A DNA stretch of 64,000 bases from Streptomyces albus subsp. chlorinus (GTDB taxonomy: Bacteria; Actinomycetota; Actinomycetes; Streptomycetales; Streptomycetaceae). The DNA is taken from NCBI RefSeq assembly GCF_013302895.1, contig NZ_VJOK01000001.1:199566-263565 (forward strand). The letters are read 5' to 3'. The notes under the pieces are model-generated. The model searched no databases and was not told where the DNA came from. It was given only the letters and a program-made list of their open reading frames with translations. Positions 9,359-17,463 of the stretch are shown here, piece after piece (position 1 is the first letter of the stretch; each line of letters opens with the position of its first letter). Both the position numbers and the translations under genes were made by a program.

Positions 9359-10618
9359 TCACGCACCGCGGGCCGTAGGAGCCCGGGCGAACGCGAGGAC
9401 CACGTTGTGGCCTCCGAAGCCGCAGGAGTTGCTGAGTGCCAGTTCGACAGGGTGCTCCCGGGCGGCCGGGCGCACGATGTCGAGGCCCGAGGTGCCGGCG
9501 TCGGCCCGGTCGAAGTTGGCGGTCGGAGGGACAGTCTGCCGTTGCACGGTCAGCACGGTGAGTGCCGCTTCCACCGCGCCGGCCGCGCCCATCATGTGGC
9601 CGGTCACGCCCTTGGTGGAGGTGACGGTGGGGCCGTCGGGGGCGTACAGCTCACGGAGCACGGCCGCCTCGGTGCTGTCGTTGAGCGGGGTGCCGGTGCC
9701 GTGCGCGTTGACGTGGTCCACGTCCGCGTGCCCGGCCCCCGCCCGGTCGAGGGCCTGCTCCGTCGCGTCGCGCAGGCAGCGGCCGTCCGGCCGCGGGGCC
9801 ACCGGGTGGTGCGCGTCGGTCGACGAGCCGTGTCCGGCCAGCAGGGAGCGGACGGAGGCGTGCCGCGCGGTCGCGTCCGCGAGCCGCTCCAGCACCAGCA
9901 CTCCGGCTCCCTCGGCCAGGACGAAGCCGTCCCGCGCCGCGTCGAAGGGACGGCAGGCGCCCGCCGGACCGCCCTTGCCCCGGGAGAGTGCCCCCGCCCT
10001 GGCGAAAGCGGTCGCGCACAGGGGTGTCGCCATGGCGTCGCTGCCGCCGGCCACGGCGATGTCGCAGGCGTCGCTGTCCAGCAGCATGGCGGCGGTGACG
10101 AGTGCGGTCGCCCCGGACGCGCAGGCCGTTCCGGTTTGCAGTACGGGTCCGTGGACGCCCAGGTCGATGGCGAGCCGGCCGGCGGCCATGTTCGGCAGGA
10201 AGGCCGGCAGGGTGAGCGGTGAGACCGCGCGGTGTCCGGTGGTCAGGAGCTTGTGGTGCTGCTTCTCGTAGGTGGCGACTCCCCCCGCGGCCGAGCCCAG
10301 CACCACCGCGACCCGCGCGCCGTCCCAGGTGTCCGGGTCCAGCGCGGCGTCGTCCACCGCCTCCCTGGCCGCTGCCAGGGCGAACTGGGTGAACCTGTCG
10401 TACCGCCACGGCTGCGTGCCACCCGTGTGCTCGCGCGGGTCGAACTTGCCGACCCGGCAGGAGAAGCCGACAGGTGACCCGGCCAGCTCGGGATCGTCGG
10501 CGGCCGTGGGCCGGCCGGAGCACACCCGCTGCCAGGTCTCCTCCACTCCCACCCCGGCAGGTGTCACCAGGCCGAGCCCGGTGACCGCCACCGTGCGGGC
10601 GGTGCGGGCCCCGTTCAT
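9359..10618 (-). CDS. Beta-ketoacyl-ACP synthase II (FabF-like)
   Basis: This 419-residue thiolase-fold condensing enzyme has an intact KASII triad: Cys166 in 'TGTACASGATAL', His306 in 'NAHGTGTPLND', Lys336 in 'TSTKGVTGHMMG' and His341. It should elongate an ACP-bound acyl chain with malonyl-ACP. It is a single KS with no chain-length-factor partner, so this is not a classical aromatic type II PKS. The ATG overlaps the ACP stop by four bases (ATGA, 10615-10618). It is the last gene of the seven-gene operon, and the ACP immediately upstream is its presumed partner. Confidence 0.92.
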   Translation of the reverse strand: MNGARTARTVAVTGLGLVTPAGVGVEETWQRVCSGRPTAADDPELAGSPVGFSCRVGKFDPREHTGGTQPWRYDRFTQFALAAAREAVDDAALDPDTWDGARVAVVLGSAAGGVATYEKQHHKLLTTGHRAVSPLTLPAFLPNMAAGRLAIDLGVHGPVLQTGTACASGATALVTAAMLLDSDACDIAVAGGSDAMATPLCATAFARAGALSRGKGGPAGACRPFDAARDGFVLAEGAGVLVLERLADATARHASVRSLLAGHGSSTDAHHPVAPRPDGRCLRDATEQALDRAGAGHADVDHVNAHGTGTPLNDSTEAAVLRELYAPDGPTVTSTKGVTGHMMGAAGAVEAALTVLTVQRQTVPPTANFDRADAGTSGLDIVRPAAREHPVELALSNSCGFGGHNVVLAFARAPTARGA

Positions 10619-10884
10619 TCCGGTGTTCCCTGTCCGTCGGACTGCCGCGTCCCGTCCCGCAGTTCGTGCACCAGGGCGACGACGTCGTCCGGCGTGGCCT
10701 CGCCGCTGACCGCGTCGTCGGGGGCGCTGGTGCCGTAGTGCTCCTGGAGCGTGACGAGGAGTTCGGTGACGGCGAGGGAGTCAAGTCCCAGTTCGGAGAG
10801 GGACACCCCCGGCCGGATGGTGTCGGAGGGGACTTCGAACTTGTCGGTGAGCACGGCGATCACGTGGTCGTGGACAGCGTCCAT
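10615..10884 (-). CDS. Acyl carrier protein
   Basis: This is an 89-residue acidic carrier protein with the phosphopantetheine attachment site Ser36 in 'LSELGLDSLAVTELLVTLQE'. It is divergent from housekeeping AcpP (which has 'DSLDTVEL') and so is a dedicated carrier. No phosphopantetheinyl transferase is encoded in the window. The start ATG 10884 is preceded by GAAGGGAAG. It overlaps the end of the upstream KASIII gene by 25 bp and the KASII gene by 4 bp, so all three are made together. Confidence 0.93.
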   Translation of the reverse strand: MDAVHDHVIAVLTDKFEVPSDTIRPGVSLSELGLDSLAVTELLVTLQEHYGTSAPDDAVSGEATPDDVVALVHELRDGTRQSDGQGTPE

Positions 10885-12035
10885 GGGTCTTCCCTTCGCT
10901 GGTGGGGTGCGTGCTGGTTCCTGTCGTCCCGCTGCCGGCCGTCGGACGAGGTGGCGTCGGACGAGGTGGCGTCGGCCGAGGCGGCCGAGCCGTCAGGTGG
11001 GTTGGCGCGGGGCCGGGCCGCCGGCCAGGTCAGGGCGAGGGAGCCCCAGGTGAGCCCGCCTCCGAAGGCGGTCAGCACGGTGGGCGTTCCCGGCCGCACC
11101 AGGCCGCGGGCCGCGGTGTCGGCCAGTGCCAGCGGCACGGAGGCGGCCGCGGTGTTGCCGACGTCGCGGATGTTGCCGAACCGGTGCCGGGGCGCGATGC
11201 CGAGGCGGTCTGCGACCGTGTCCAGGATGCGCTGGTTGGCCTGGTGGCCGATGAACGCACCGAGCGTCGAAGGCCGCCAGCCGGCCCGGTCCAGCACGGT
11301 GCGCGACGACTGCGTCATCCGGCGCACCGCGTGTGCGTAGACCTCGCGGCCGCGCATCCGCAGACAGCGGTCGTCGCGCGGCGGGCGCCTCCCGTCGGCG
11401 GGGGCGCTCGAACCGCCCGCGGCGATGGAGATCAGATCGCTGCCCGACCCGTCCGCTCCCAGGTCCGAGGCGATCACCTCGCCCGGCTCTCCGTGCTCCC
11501 CGGCACGCAGCAGTACCGCTCCCCCGCCGTCGCCGAAGACGACGGCGGTGTCCCGGTCCCGGGGGTCGACGATGGTCGAGTACGTCTCGGCGCCGACGAC
11601 CAGGGGGCGTGCGCACAGCCCCGCCCTGACCAGCCCGGCGGCGACGGTCACGGCGTAGACGAAGCCGGAACAGACCGCGGCCAGGTCGAAGGCCGCGATG
11701 GTGCCGAGGCCGAGGCGGTGGGCCACGTCGGGTGCGGTGGCGGGGCAGCGCCGGTCCGGTGTGGTGGTGGTCAGTATCAGCATGTCGGGGCGCGCCCCGC
11801 CGGCGGACTCCAGCGCGCCCCGGCCCGCCGCCACGGCCAGGTCCCCGGTGGCGACTCCGGGAGCGGCCCGGCGGCGGTTGACGATGCCCGTACGGGTGCG
11901 GATCCACGCGTCGGTGGTGGCCAGGCCTCCGTCGCGGGCGACGTCCTCGTTGCTCCGCACCTGGGGAGGGAGACAGGAGCCGATGCCGCACACGACGGTG
12001 GCGGGCCTGTCGGTCGAGGGGTTCGGGGACGTCAC
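10860..12035 (-). CDS. Beta-ketoacyl-ACP synthase III (FabH-like), first of two
   Basis: The protein has 391 residues, longer than the usual 320-350 because of a low-complexity tail. The catalytic triad is Cys122 ('LAAVCSGFVYAV'), His264 ('FIGHQANQRILD') and Asn294 ('DVGNTAAASV'), all intact. FabH-type enzymes start chains by condensing an acyl-CoA with malonyl-ACP; relatives also act as acyl or ester transferases. The start was set at GTG 12035, four bases after the SDR stop. The last 45 or so residues are Asp/Ala/Ser-rich and encoded by a 15-bp tandem repeat ('DATSSDATSSD') that overlaps the ACP start. Confidence 0.9.
   Translation of the reverse strand: MTSPNPSTDRPATVVCGIGSCLPPQVRSNEDVARDGGLATTDAWIRTRTGIVNRRRAAPGVATGDLAVAAGRGALESAGGARPDMLILTTTTPDRRCPATAPDVAHRLGLGTIAAFDLAAVCSGFVYAVTVAAGLVRAGLCARPLVVGAETYSTIVDPRDRDTAVVFGDGGGAVLLRAGEHGEPGEVIASDLGADGSGSDLISIAAGGSSAPADGRRPPRDDRCLRMRGREVYAHAVRRMTQSSRTVLDRAGWRPSTLGAFIGHQANQRILDTVADRLGIAPRHRFGNIRDVGNTAAASVPLALADTAARGLVRPGTPTVLTAFGGGLTWGSLALTWPAARPRANPPDGSAASADATSSDATSSDGRQRDDRNQHAPHQRREDPWTLSTTT
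10941..10980 (-). repeat. 15-bp in-frame tandem repeat in KASIII tail
   Basis: Two exact copies of gtcggacgaggtggc (10941-10955 and 10956-10970) are followed by a degenerate third. Being a multiple of three, it extends the reading frame without breaking it. Confidence 0.85.
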
Positions 12036-12039
12036 CGGA

Positions 12040-12918
12040 TCACACCTCGGCGAAGGGGGAGGCGGGCTTGGGGATACCGGCCAGACCGCCGTCCGGGACC
12101 GAGAGTCCCCCATCCAGCAGCAGCGCCTGACCGGTCAGGAAGGCCGCGGCGGGCGAGGCCAGGTACAGCGCGGCCCACGCTGCCTCCTCCGGTTCCGCCC
12201 ACCGGCCCAGCGGCACGTGCGCCATCAGCCAGTCGGACAGCGGCGCGGTGTGCGAGGCGAACGACGTCATGTCGGTGCGGGTCCACCCCGGACACAGGGC
12301 GTTGACGCGGATGCCCTCCCGCGCCCAGCCGGCGGCCAGGCTGCGGGCGAGGGAGATCTGCGCCGCCTTGGTCGCCGCGTAGGCCTCCATCATGGGGGTG
12401 CCCACCGCGCCGGCGACCGAGGACATCAGCACCACGTTCGCCCGCGGGGACGCGGCCAGGTGCGGGTGCGCGTGCCGGCACAGCGCGGCCGAGGCGTTGA
12501 GGTTGACGGCCACCACGGAGTCCCAGTCCTCCTGCCGGGTGTGCTGCAGGGGAGCGAGTCGCGGTGCGCCGTCGGGCCCGGTGGGCAGGATGCCGGCGTT
12601 GTGGACGACGATGTCGAGCCCGCCCAGCGCGCCGGCGGCCTCGTCGACCACGGTGCCGGCCGCCGCGGCTTCCGTGAAGTCACCGGGTGTCAGGACGGCT
12701 TTCCGCCCCCGGCGGGTGACCTCGTCCGCGGTGTCCCGCAGCGCCTCCTCGCTGCGGGCCGACAGTGCGAGGTCGGCACCGGCGTCCGCGAAGGCGAGCG
12801 CGACGGCGCGTCCGATACCGCGGGAGGCGCCGGTCACGAGGGCACGGGCGCCGTCGAGCCGGAAGGCGTCGGCCGTCGTGGCGGGAGTGGCACCGGGGGT
12901 GCCGGGAATGGCGTTCAC
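12040..12918 (-). CDS. SDR-family ketoreductase (FabG-like)
   Basis: This 292-residue classical short-chain dehydrogenase has the cofactor motif 'TGASRGIGRAV' (29-39), 'HNAG' (106-109) and the catalytic Ser166/167, Tyr180 and Lys184 ('YAATKAA'). It probably reduces the beta-keto group made by the neighbouring synthases, with NADPH. GTG 12918 follows an excellent AAAGGAG site and overlaps the stop of the upstream KASIII gene (GTGA, 12915-12918). No dehydratase or enoyl reductase is encoded in the operon, so full chain reduction would need primary-metabolism enzymes or would not occur. Confidence 0.9.
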   Translation of the reverse strand: MNAIPGTPGATPATTADAFRLDGARALVTGASRGIGRAVALAFADAGADLALSARSEEALRDTADEVTRRGRKAVLTPGDFTEAAAAGTVVDEAAGALGGLDIVVHNAGILPTGPDGAPRLAPLQHTRQEDWDSVVAVNLNASAALCRHAHPHLAASPRANVVLMSSVAGAVGTPMMEAYAATKAAQISLARSLAAGWAREGIRVNALCPGWTRTDMTSFASHTAPLSDWLMAHVPLGRWAEPEEAAWAALYLASPAAAFLTGQALLLDGGLSVPDGGLAGIPKPASPFAEV

Positions 12919-14009
12919 CGTGCGCTCCTTTCCAGGGGTTCGGCGGTGGGGCCGGTACGAATGGCGGGGGCGCCGCTCCAGGTGAGCAGTGCGCTGCCCC
13001 ATGTCATGCCGGCTCCGAAGGTGGCGAGCAGGATGCGGTCCCCGCGTCGCAGGGGGCCCTCGACGGCTGCCGCCGCCAGGGCGTACGGCGTCGAGGCGGC
13101 GCCGATGTTCCCCACCTCGTCCGCGACGATGGGCAGCCTTCCGGGCGGTATGCCCAGTGCCGTGCCGACGGAGCGCAGCATCCTGGGGTTGGGCTGGTGG
13201 GTGACGAAGGAGTCGATGTCGTCCATGCGCAGCCTGTTGCGGGCCAGGCAGTCGGAGACGACGACCGGGAACATCTCGACGATGAAGTCCCGGACGGCGC
13301 GACCGTCCATGTGGATGGTGTGCCGCCCGTCGGCGAGGGTGCCGGGGCTGGCGGGTGCCCGGCTCCCGCCGGCCGGGATGAGCACGTGGTCGGCGAGGGC
13401 CCCGTCGGAGCCCAGCCGGAAGTCGGTGAACCCCTCCCCCGCGGGGACGGGGCCCAGCACGGAGGCGGCGGCACCGTCGGCGAACAGGACGGCGGTCGCG
13501 CGGTCGGCGGGGTCGAGGAATTTCGAGTAGGCCTCGACGCCGACCACGGCCGCGTGGCGCGAACCGGCGTCCGCGCTCAGGTAGTCGTGCGCGACGCGGG
13601 TCGCGAACAGCCAGCCCGAGCAGGCGGCACTCACGTCGAGGGCGACGGCGTTGCGTGCCTTGGTGAGGGCCTGGACGCGGCAGGCCGTGGCCGGACCCAG
13701 CTCGTCGGGGGTCGAGGTGGCCAGCACCAGCAGGTCCAGCTGGTCCATGTCGAGTCCGGCCGCCGCGACCGCGGAGCGGACGGCCGCCGCCGCCATGTCG
13801 GAGGCCGCTTCGTCAGGGGCGGCGGTATGGCGTTTGCGTACCCCGGTGCGTTCGGCGATCCAGCCGGGACTGACCCCGGCCGCACGCGCGACGTCGTCGT
13901 TGGTGCGCTGCCGGGCGGGCAGGTAGGTGCCCATCCCGAGTATGCCGATGCGGGATCGTTCCGCGCTGTCCGAGGCAGCGGGAGACGGCGTGGGGAAGGT
14001 GGCGGTCAC
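12915..14009 (-). CDS. Beta-ketoacyl-ACP synthase III (FabH-like), second of two
   Basis: This 364-residue protein has intact Cys130 ('SAACSGWLFATRVA'), His271 ('FVTHQPNPRML') and Asn301 ('EVGNIGAAST'). It is clearly diverged from the other KASIII of the operon, so the two are not a recent duplication and probably have different acyl donors or roles: one for priming and one for a second condensation, transfer or release. GTG 14009 overlaps the acyl-CoA oxidase stop (14006-14009), and its own stop overlaps the SDR start. The tight coupling implies stoichiometric production with the neighbours. Confidence 0.9.
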   Translation of the reverse strand: MTATFPTPSPAASDSAERSRIGILGMGTYLPARQRTNDDVARAAGVSPGWIAERTGVRKRHTAAPDEAASDMAAAAVRSAVAAAGLDMDQLDLLVLATSTPDELGPATACRVQALTKARNAVALDVSAACSGWLFATRVAHDYLSADAGSRHAAVVGVEAYSKFLDPADRATAVLFADGAAASVLGPVPAGEGFTDFRLGSDGALADHVLIPAGGSRAPASPGTLADGRHTIHMDGRAVRDFIVEMFPVVVSDCLARNRLRMDDIDSFVTHQPNPRMLRSVGTALGIPPGRLPIVADEVGNIGAASTPYALAAAAVEGPLRRGDRILLATFGAGMTWGSALLTWSGAPAIRTGPTAEPLERSAR

Positions 14010-15904
14010 GAGGGTCCTCCGTCGGGCCAGGTGAGGGTGGAGTGGAGCGCGGCCGCGTAGTCGGGGGCGGCCAGCGGGGTGGGGGCGAGCTTTTCGGGCG
14101 GGGCCAGGCGCGCCGCGATCTCGTCCAGGTACGGGGCGAGTTCGGCACACTGCCGGTCCGCTGCCGCCTCCAGTGAGGCGGCTGTCTCCTTGCTGAGCAC
14201 GCCCGCCCATTGCAGGGGACCGGACTGCCGCAGCGCCTGGGTGGTGCCGTAGAGGGCGGCCAGCGCTCGCTCGGCGGGGTCGTGGCCGTGCGCCGCTGTC
14301 ACCGCGTCGGCCACGCAGTCGGCGGCGAGCCGGAGGGTGTGGACCTCCCCCAGCCGGCGGACGCGCTCCAGCAGCGGGTTCCACAGGTCCATGCCGTCGA
14401 GTTGCCGGTGCCGGCCTTCGTCCAGCGCCGCCCGCAGACGGGTCGTCAGCCGCCGTTCCAGGGCGCTGACGGTCCGCGGCCACCAGTGGGGGTCGTCGGT
14501 GTCGGCCGGTGGCGGTGTGCCGTCGCTGGGATGCGGGGCGGCGGCATGCGCGCCCTCGTCGGTGTCCTCGTCCGCCAGGGCGCGGCCGAGGTCCAGCAGG
14601 ATGAGCCGGTTGTCGCCGCCGGCCGCGCCGAATGCCTCCGCGAATCCGGCGTAGCCACTCAGCCTGTTGACGGCGAGATGGCCGGCGACACCGCAGCGGC
14701 GGCGGCACTCGGCCGCGACCCGGGCCGCGCCGTCCACCGCGAGAGCCTTGAAGGCGGAGAGCCGTCGGTCGACCGCCGCCCAGGGGGAGAACGCCGTCTC
14801 CGCCGCCCCGCGCTCCTCCGCGTCGGTACGGGTGTCCTGGGAGCGCTGCCACAGGTCCAGCGCGCTCCTGGCGGCGCAGTTGAGGGCGAACGCCTCGGCG
14901 GACGCGCCGAGTACCGCCCGCTGCTGGGTGCTGTAGGCCAGCACAGGTGCTCCTGGTGCGAGCCGGCCGTGCGAGCGCCGGTGCTGGGAGTGGCGCAGGG
15001 CCGCGACGGCGGACGCGCGGGCGATCGCCGCGGCGGCCGAGGGCACCGTCGCCCACAGCGGCCGGCCGACGTCGAGGGTGCGCTGAAGCGCGCGGCCGGG
15101 GCCGCCGTGGGGGTCGTGGAAGACGCCGTCGGCATCGATCCGGGCCGTGCCGCGCAGCCAGCGGTCATAGGGCAGCCTCGCTCCGTCGAACCGCACCAGC
15201 GCGTATTCCAGCGGCAGCGTCTCCATACCGAACGCGCCGGAGATCGCGACCCCGGGAGCCGGGCCCCGCTCGTCGCACAGGTCGGCCAGGAAGGGGTGGA
15301 CGCCATGACAGGTGCCGCCCACCGTCAGCCGGGCGCACACCACCGCGGACTGCGGCCTGCCCGGCACGCCGACGCTGGAGAACTTGGCCGCGCCCGGGTC
15401 CGGTGTCCGCAGGACGAACTCCCTGGTTTCCGGGTCGAACTCGGCGGTGGTGCGCAGCGCCAGGTGGCTGTTGGCGTCTGAGATCTCGGTGACGAGGAAG
15501 ACGCCTTTGCGGCGGCCGCTCTCCAGCTCGTCCACGGTCCGCGCGAGGTCCGCGGCGCGTGTCTGCCGCGCGTCGGCCGAGGCGACGACCGAGCCGAGGC
15601 ACAGGACGTGGTGGTTGACGACCGTCATGTACAGCGCCGGGTCAGCGAGCACCGTGCAGGAGCTGAGCGCGGCCAGCCAGTCCCCGTCGTGCAGCAGTTG
15701 TTGCGCGGGCGGCAGCACCTCCGCCAGCCGCTCCAGCTGCTGGTGGGTCAGGTGGTTGCGGCTCGCCCTCTCTCCCGGTGCGGGAGGGCGGACCGTGGCG
15801 AGGGTGTCGGCGAGGAGTCGCCCTTGCGGTGTCCGTAGGGGATCGGCCGATGCCCCGGGTCCGGTGGCCGGGGTGGCCGGACTGTCGGTCGCCGCCGGCG
15901 TCAC
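14006..15904 (-). CDS. Acyl-CoA oxidase/dehydrogenase-like flavoprotein
   Basis: This 632-residue protein is the length of acyl-CoA oxidases rather than the 380 residues of dehydrogenases. The middle domain carries 'VFLVTEISDANSHLALRTTA' and 'AEFDPETREFVLRTP', matching the oxidase flavin-binding region (Thr-Glu-...-Ser-Asn followed by Thr-Thr-Ala). Long helical domains follow. The family oxidises acyl thioesters to the 2,3-enoyl form using FAD, with oxygen as acceptor. In this operon it could desaturate the carrier- or CoA-bound chain in place of a dehydratase. GTG 15904 overlaps the acyltransferase stop (15901-15904). Acyl-CoA oxidase is also used in avenolide-type signalling butenolide synthesis in Streptomyces, but no P450 is present here. 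Confidence 0.82.
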   Translation of the reverse strand: MTPAATDSPATPATGPGASADPLRTPQGRLLADTLATVRPPAPGERASRNHLTHQQLERLAEVLPPAQQLLHDGDWLAALSSCTVLADPALYMTVVNHHVLCLGSVVASADARQTRAADLARTVDELESGRRKGVFLVTEISDANSHLALRTTAEFDPETREFVLRTPDPGAAKFSSVGVPGRPQSAVVCARLTVGGTCHGVHPFLADLCDERGPAPGVAISGAFGMETLPLEYALVRFDGARLPYDRWLRGTARIDADGVFHDPHGGPGRALQRTLDVGRPLWATVPSAAAAIARASAVAALRHSQHRRSHGRLAPGAPVLAYSTQQRAVLGASAEAFALNCAARSALDLWQRSQDTRTDAEERGAAETAFSPWAAVDRRLSAFKALAVDGAARVAAECRRRCGVAGHLAVNRLSGYAGFAEAFGAAGGDNRLILLDLGRALADEDTDEGAHAAAPHPSDGTPPPADTDDPHWWPRTVSALERRLTTRLRAALDEGRHRQLDGMDLWNPLLERVRRLGEVHTLRLAADCVADAVTAAHGHDPAERALAALYGTTQALRQSGPLQWAGVLSKETAASLEAAADRQCAELAPYLDEIAARLAPPEKLAPTPLAAPDYAAALHSTLTWPDGGPS

Positions 15905-16980
15905 GCGATCTCCTCCTGGGCCTCCCGGTGAGGTGTGCGATGCCCGCTGCCCGGGGTGCCGGTCCGGTGCAGTCGGTGCGGGCGCTCCCACGGGAAGTCC
16001 GGCTCCTGGAGCGGACTGTGTGCCGTAAAGGCACTCCCCTGCCCGGCGAGGATCCGCCGGGCGTTGCGGGTGAGGGCCTGCCCGGTACCGGCCTCCAGGA
16101 GGAGGGTGGGGCCCGGGGCCGCCGCCCGGCCGAGCACCCCGGGCAGCCGGGCGGGGTGCGTCAGGCAGGCGGCGAGTCCCGCGTACACGTCGTCGCCCCT
16201 GCCGTACGGCCCGCCGTGCACGGCCGAGTGGACCGGGGTGTGGGCCGGCTGTGCGGGCAGGGTGCGGATCGCGGCCGCGAAGCCCTCGGCCTCAGCGGTG
16301 AGTGAGGGGTGGTGGGAGGAGAAGGGCAGCCGGAGCCGCACGGCGTCCACCCCGTGGTCCGCCGCCCGCTCCTCCAATCGGTCGAGTTCCTGGACCGGTC
16401 CGCTGAGGACGGTTTCGCCCGGATCGTTGACGCAGGCCACCGCGACCCGCCGGGTCGCCGCATGACCGATCAGCTGTTCCGCCTCGCCGGCTCCCGCGGC
16501 GAGCACTGTCATACCACCGCGGCAGCGGCTCAGGAAGCGGGAGAGCCTGCAGGCGATGTGGGTACCGTCGGGCACACCGAACACCCCGGCCGCCGTGAGC
16601 GCGGCGATCTCCCCGAAGCTGACGGCGACCATCCGCCGGGGTGCCGCCCCGATCGCGCACAGCGCCCGGTGGATCGCCAGGGAGGCCCCGAACAGCGCCA
16701 CTTGGGGCGTGCCCACCGGTCCCGCGGCCAGCTCCCGGCCGCTCGGCGGCGTTCCGCCCAGCAGCGCGGGGCCCAGCGCCGGAATCCCGTATGCCGCGCT
16801 CACCTCGTCCACCTGCGCGAACACGTCGGCGACGGCCACGCGGACCACGGGATGGGCACGAGCGGCCCCTGCCAAGGGTGAGACGGCGAAATCCCCCTGC
16901 CCGGGGAAGAGGTGGACGACGCCCCCGGACGAGGGCGTCCGGGGGGCCGAAGCCACTGTCAGGTCCGGTGTGGGTGGCAT
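15901..16980 (-). CDS. Acyltransferase (malonyl-CoA:ACP transacylase-like)
   Basis: This 359-residue FabD/PKS-AT-fold protein has an N-terminal 'HLFPGQGD' (23-30), the nucleophile region 'VAVSFGEIAALTAAG' (Ser121) and the catalytic His near residue 223 ('LPFSSHHPSLTAEAEGF'). The usual Gly-x-Ser-x-Gly elbow is Ala-Val-Ser-Phe-Gly, a small deviation. It should load an extender or starter acyl group from CoA to the operon ACP. ATG 16980 follows a strong AGAAGGAG site. This is the first gene of the operon, so the operon promoter must lie between 16981 and about 17460. Confidence 0.87.
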   Translation of the reverse strand: MPPTPDLTVASAPRTPSSGGVVHLFPGQGDFAVSPLAGAARAHPVVRVAVADVFAQVDEVSAAYGIPALGPALLGGTPPSGRELAAGPVGTPQVALFGASLAIHRALCAIGAAPRRMVAVSFGEIAALTAAGVFGVPDGTHIACRLSRFLSRCRGGMTVLAAGAGEAEQLIGHAATRRVAVACVNDPGETVLSGPVQELDRLEERAADHGVDAVRLRLPFSSHHPSLTAEAEGFAAAIRTLPAQPAHTPVHSAVHGGPYGRGDDVYAGLAACLTHPARLPGVLGRAAAPGPTLLLEAGTGQALTRNARRILAGQGSAFTAHSPLQEPDFPWERPHRLHRTGTPGSGHRTPHREAQEEIA

Positions 16981-17463
16981 ATTTTCTTGCTCCTTCTCAT
17001 GTGGGAGCGGACGTTCTGCTGAAGGGTGGCTCGCCCCTTCTCCGCGCGATGACGGGGTACTCCGGCGCGAAGAGGGGGTTTCCTCGGATCACGCGGCCGG
17101 TGACCACGCCACCGGACGGTGCCTTTCTGGACTTTTTCGCGGAGGGTCTTGCGGCCGGCCGCTCCGGCGGCGGCCGGACCGAGGGGTCCCGATGACGTGC
17201 GACGCGGCGTTGTTCATCGGCGTCCTGCGCGCTGGAGTTGTCGTCGGAGCGGTCACAACCGACGCACGGGCAACACGGGTCCGTGGCTCCCCGTGCGTTC
17301 GGTCCGGAAATACCGCCCGGTTCTCGCGGCGAGCGCTCCGTTCGGGTATATCTCCACCGAAACACAAGCACGGGCGCGGTACCGACCGGTTCCGGTCACC
17401 AAGGCGTGAACGCGTTGAATGCCCCGGGCCTGCGTGACGGGGCGGAGTGAGCGGGAGATTCCC
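16981..17463. promoter_or_regulatory. Divergent control region of the acyl-chain operon and TPR regulator
   Basis: This 483-bp region separates the minus-strand operon from the plus-strand regulator. It has no confident gene. It carries a perfect 6-bp inverted repeat, GACCGG (17384-17389) TT CCGGTC (17392-17397), about 67 bp before the regulator start, plausible as an operator. A/T-richer patches around 17330-17370 may hold the regulator promoter. Confidence 0.5.

Noticed and set aside
7939..9366. 475-codon minus-strand frame
   Set aside because: It joins two unrelated segments (a 156-residue gene and part of a broken gene) through non-coding-like DNA; treated as separate features.
12915..15056. 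Possible 713-residue fusion including the second KASIII
   Set aside because: The first 350 residues are an Arg/Pro/Gly-rich antisense-like read-through of the oxidase gene; GTG 14009 with the GTGA overlap is the natural KASIII start.
9359..16980. Assignment as a classical aromatic type II PKS cluster
   Set aside because: Only one KASII, with all catalytic residues, and no chain-length factor, aromatase or cyclase.
9359..16980. Assignment as a gamma-butyrolactone or avenolide synthesis locus
   Set aside because: No AfsA-like protein, no P450 and no receptor homologue beside it; only the acyl-CoA oxidase is shared with avenolide.
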